From Gonium pectorale (Eukaryota > Chlorophyta > Chlorophyceae > Chlamydomonadales > Volvocaceae), in the NCBI GenBank assembly GCA_001584585.1, contig LSYV01000063.1:63283-74295 (forward strand): a DNA stretch of 11,013 nucleotides, given 5' to 3'. The translations under genes were made by a program, and so were the position numbers. This document shows positions 8,951 to 11,013 of this stretch, in pieces. Numbering within the stretch: the first letter of the stretch is position 1; each line of letters opens with the position of its first letter. The notes beneath the pieces were generated by a model, which saw only the letters and a program-made list of their open reading frames with translations, had not been told where the DNA came from and made no database searches.

Positions 8951-9217
8951 CGAGTACAGGGCATGCATGGCGGGCGAGGTATACGAGCAGACTTGTGCAG
9001 CTGGGCCGGTCGGGCCGTGTTCCGGGACTCCAGGCGGATGTGCTGCACTGCTGCTGCTGCCACCGGAGGAGGACCGCCATGGATAGGCGGGGGTGACTCT
9101 GTTGGCTTAGGCGGGGTACGTTACCCTTTGTGGTGCCAGTAACAACGATGGCTGCCACGGCGCCCGAGTAATGGCTCGTGAGCCACTGACTCGTACGTGC
9201 GTGTGACGCGCAATAAG

Positions 9218-9241
9218 AAAGAGAAATCTGCAAAGAAAGAG
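9218..9241 (+). repeat. Direct repeat A, copy 2
   Basis: Matches 8707-8730 in 23 of 24 bases. Here it is followed after seven bases by the second repeated segment (9249 onward). In copy 1 about 170 bp separate the two, so the copies differ by an insertion, deletion or rearrangement. Confidence 0.7.
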
Positions 9242-9248
9242 GGAGCCC

Positions 9249-9297
9249 GCCTCTACGGTCATACACGCCCGAAGGCGCGACGTTTCCAATAGGGCGG
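9249..9297 (+). repeat. Direct repeat B, copy 2
   Basis: Diverged copy of 8902-8950, sharing GCCTCTACGG, CCCGAAGG, GTTTCCA and AGGGCG in collinear order. The substitutions suggest the copies are old. Confidence 0.6.
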
Positions 9298-9622
9298 GCG
9301 GGTACAGAGCAAGACATGGTGGCCTGGGGACCGAGCCCCGCGCCTCCCGCAACATGCCACCTCCGGTATACCAGGGCCGTCTTGTGATGTAATCCAGAGG
9401 CGCCCCCCCCCCGGCGCAAGGGCGCTTGTGCCGCTGGGCGCTCATGGGCAGACACTGGTCCGGCGCGTTGGCACGCGTAGGCCTGCCATGTCCCGTTGAC
9501 GGCACGGCAATTCGGTGACACAGCTAACCACCACAACCGTCTGCTGTGGAGGGACTACAGCGGCAAGCCTCGCTCAGCTCTACTCAGGAGTGCTTGCTCC
9601 GTCGCGTGGACGCCTGACAAGG

Positions 9623-9658
9623 CCTGTACGGCGGGCCCGCAGCACCCTGCCGTACAGG
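9623..9658. repeat. Perfect 10-bp inverted repeat (hairpin)
   Basis: CCTGTACGGC at 9623-9632 pairs with GCCGTACAGG at 9649-9658 across a 16-base loop. The stem is GC-rich. It stands alone in non-coding sequence; no adjoining gene tells whether it acts in DNA or RNA. Confidence 0.5.
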
Positions 9659-11013
9659 GGCGTGTGCACGCCCAGGATATAAGCGGATTGGAGGGGCGGT
9701 TTCCCATCTCGCGAGCATACTTTTGCCGGTCGGAAGAATGGGGATGGCATGGGCTGTGCCGATGGCAGCGACAGCATCATATGCCCATTCTGGCACATGA
9801 CAGGCCGGCCTCGCAACCAGCACCAGAGTCCATCTCTTCGTGTCGGTACAGCACATCCCAGCAGGCGCCAGGGTGTAGTGAAGGAGGCGGCGCGGGCACC
9901 TAATGCCGGGGGTTACTCTGTGCAGCTGCAGCATAGGCATACTCTGGGGCGTGCCCATACCCCGATACGCGGGGGAGCATCGCGTGCGGAGCACTCGGTG
10001 GCTAGGAGCGCGGCGAGCGAGGCACACTGTGAGCGGCCCCGACCCCAAACCCTTCTTGACATGCTAAGGCTGTGCAATCCCTGCCACCATGCTCGCCTTC
10101 CGCTCGTTGGCTCCCCCCCATAAGGTACGGCTCGGAGGCAACGCCGGGTTCCTTCCCGCCACACGGCTCCACATCCAATCGGCCGTGCAGCTCCTCTCTC
10201 GGCCCTAACTGCTCATTCCAGGACATGCCGCCACTCGGCTGCACCGCAGCAGCACAGCTGCTCAATGCTCTGCGATACACCACCCCAAATCCAGCACCTC
10301 CCCGGCAGCCTGCCCTCGGACGTTCCCGCTCAGCCCGGTGCCGACAGCCCTATAGCGTGCCAAGCACCCGAGGGCACCTACAGATCTTCACTGCAATACA
10401 CCGGCGTGCCTAGTGCCTAGCTAAAGCCCGCCAAACGCACAGCCCAACCAGCGTTGAGGCATTACCTGAGCACAAATCGCACAGCACCCCGCACGACCGC
10501 GCCGCGGGGCGCAGACAGCCTCCTCTCGGATGCCCGGGAGCCGCCGGGCGCTACAAAGACTGCAGCACGCCACCCCATCCCGTGCGTTCCACCCCGTAAG
10601 GCTCCTGCAGCATCCTGTACTTGCAATGCCGAACTATCTTGAACGACCGGATACACCGCACTCATGCTGCGGCTGGAACGGATCATGCATTCTACGGAAC
10701 GGGCACCCGCCCGGCGTAGTAAAGCACCCCTGGGGCCTGCCACACGAATGCAACATGTAGCAGTTACGGTACCACCCCCGCGGAACCGCGCAACCTGGAA
10801 CCCCCCTCCCACTGGCCGAGCCTGGGCTTTCTCCACGCCCCGACCCGCCCCGACCCTGCAACAACAGCATCGTGGGTATCAGCAAATGACGAGGTACAAC
10901 GGCCTGCATTTACCATTACTGGCGTGTAACCCGAACCAACGACGCCCCGACCCACTACTCTGTCAATANACGTACCCCTACCCCTACCGTAACGTACCGA
11001 CCTCGGCCGCCCG

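Larger units (their letters stand above)
8291..11013. other. Repeat-bearing then GC-rich upstream DNA, no supported gene
   Basis: The part to about 9310 holds the inverted and direct repeats listed separately and a 12-bp palindrome CGTACCGGTACG at 8619-8630. From 9310 to the end the DNA is GC-rich, with several C-runs and many short overlapping open frames on both strands. None shows family motifs, and the frames on the two strands look equally good, as expected of GC-rich non-coding DNA. A short frame from 10089 (ATG in CACCATG context, 39 codons, start MLAFRSL) has a vaguely transit-peptide-like composition but leads nowhere I can follow. Base 10969 is N. Confidence 0.45.

Noticed and set aside
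8496..9536. A 346-codon open frame on the minus strand
   Set aside because: It runs through the inverted and direct repeats, which are read in different frames in different copies. It has no family motifs, and its composition is that of translated GC-rich non-coding DNA.
10072..10413. Plus-strand open frame, and the shorter CACCATG frame at 10089 with a transit-peptide-like start
   Set aside because: The 10089 frame stops after 39 codons and I could not find a convincing splice continuation. The longer frame has proline/serine-rich shadow composition and no motifs.
10970..10990. CCCCTACCCCTACC at the window end, resembling telomeric repeats
   Set aside because: Only two imperfect units, and they do not match the Chlamydomonas telomere repeat (TTTTAGGG). 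More likely simple sequence.
6440..11013. tRNA, rRNA or CRISPR-like arrays in the upstream region
   Set aside because: I saw no cloverleaf-like sequence, no rRNA signature and no regularly spaced identical repeats. The few repeats present are diverged and irregularly spaced.

Overview
The window looks like nuclear DNA of a green alga of the Chlamydomonas/Volvox group. It is GC-rich, and the coding parts favour C or G at the third codon position. The one clear gene is cut by many short (93-214 bp) GT..AG introns with GTGAG-type donors. The sequence opens exactly on an EcoRI site (GAATTC) and has a single undetermined base (N) at 10969, so it is probably a cloned and sequenced genomic fragment.

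Layout: (1) 98-6439, minus strand: one complete gene of 16 exons and 15 introns. The spliced reading gives 3969 nt, i.e. 1322 residues plus a TAA stop. The product is an ABC transporter of the ABCC/MRP subfamily, short type without TMD0, ordered N-terminal cytosolic segment - TMD1 - NBD1 - lysine/alanine/proline-rich linker - TMD2 - NBD2. All 15 junctions keep the frame, and the exon lengths sum to a whole number of codons. My best candidate name is HLA3, the high-light and low-CO2 induced MRP-type transporter of Chlamydomonas linked to bicarbonate uptake. The family is certain from the sequence; the gene name is a recollection I could not check. (2) 1-97: start of the 3' UTR, which runs off the window. 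(3) 6440-about 6620: probable 5' leader without any ATG, with a TATA-like element behind it. (4) About 6620-11013: 4.4 kb in which I find no gene I can defend. It holds an AT-richer stretch, a second TATA-like box, and a repeat-rich block around 8420-9310 with one long inverted repeat and diverged direct repeats. There is also a short hairpin near 9623-9658, followed by GC-rich sequence without recognisable coding content.

How it works together: only one gene is present, so there is no operon logic. If it is HLA3, it would act at the plasma membrane in the inorganic-carbon concentrating mechanism and the upstream 4.5 kb would carry its control region. I did not find a new multi-gene system. 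The points most worth a second look are the asymmetric nucleotide-binding domains, the promoter candidates and the upstream repeat block.
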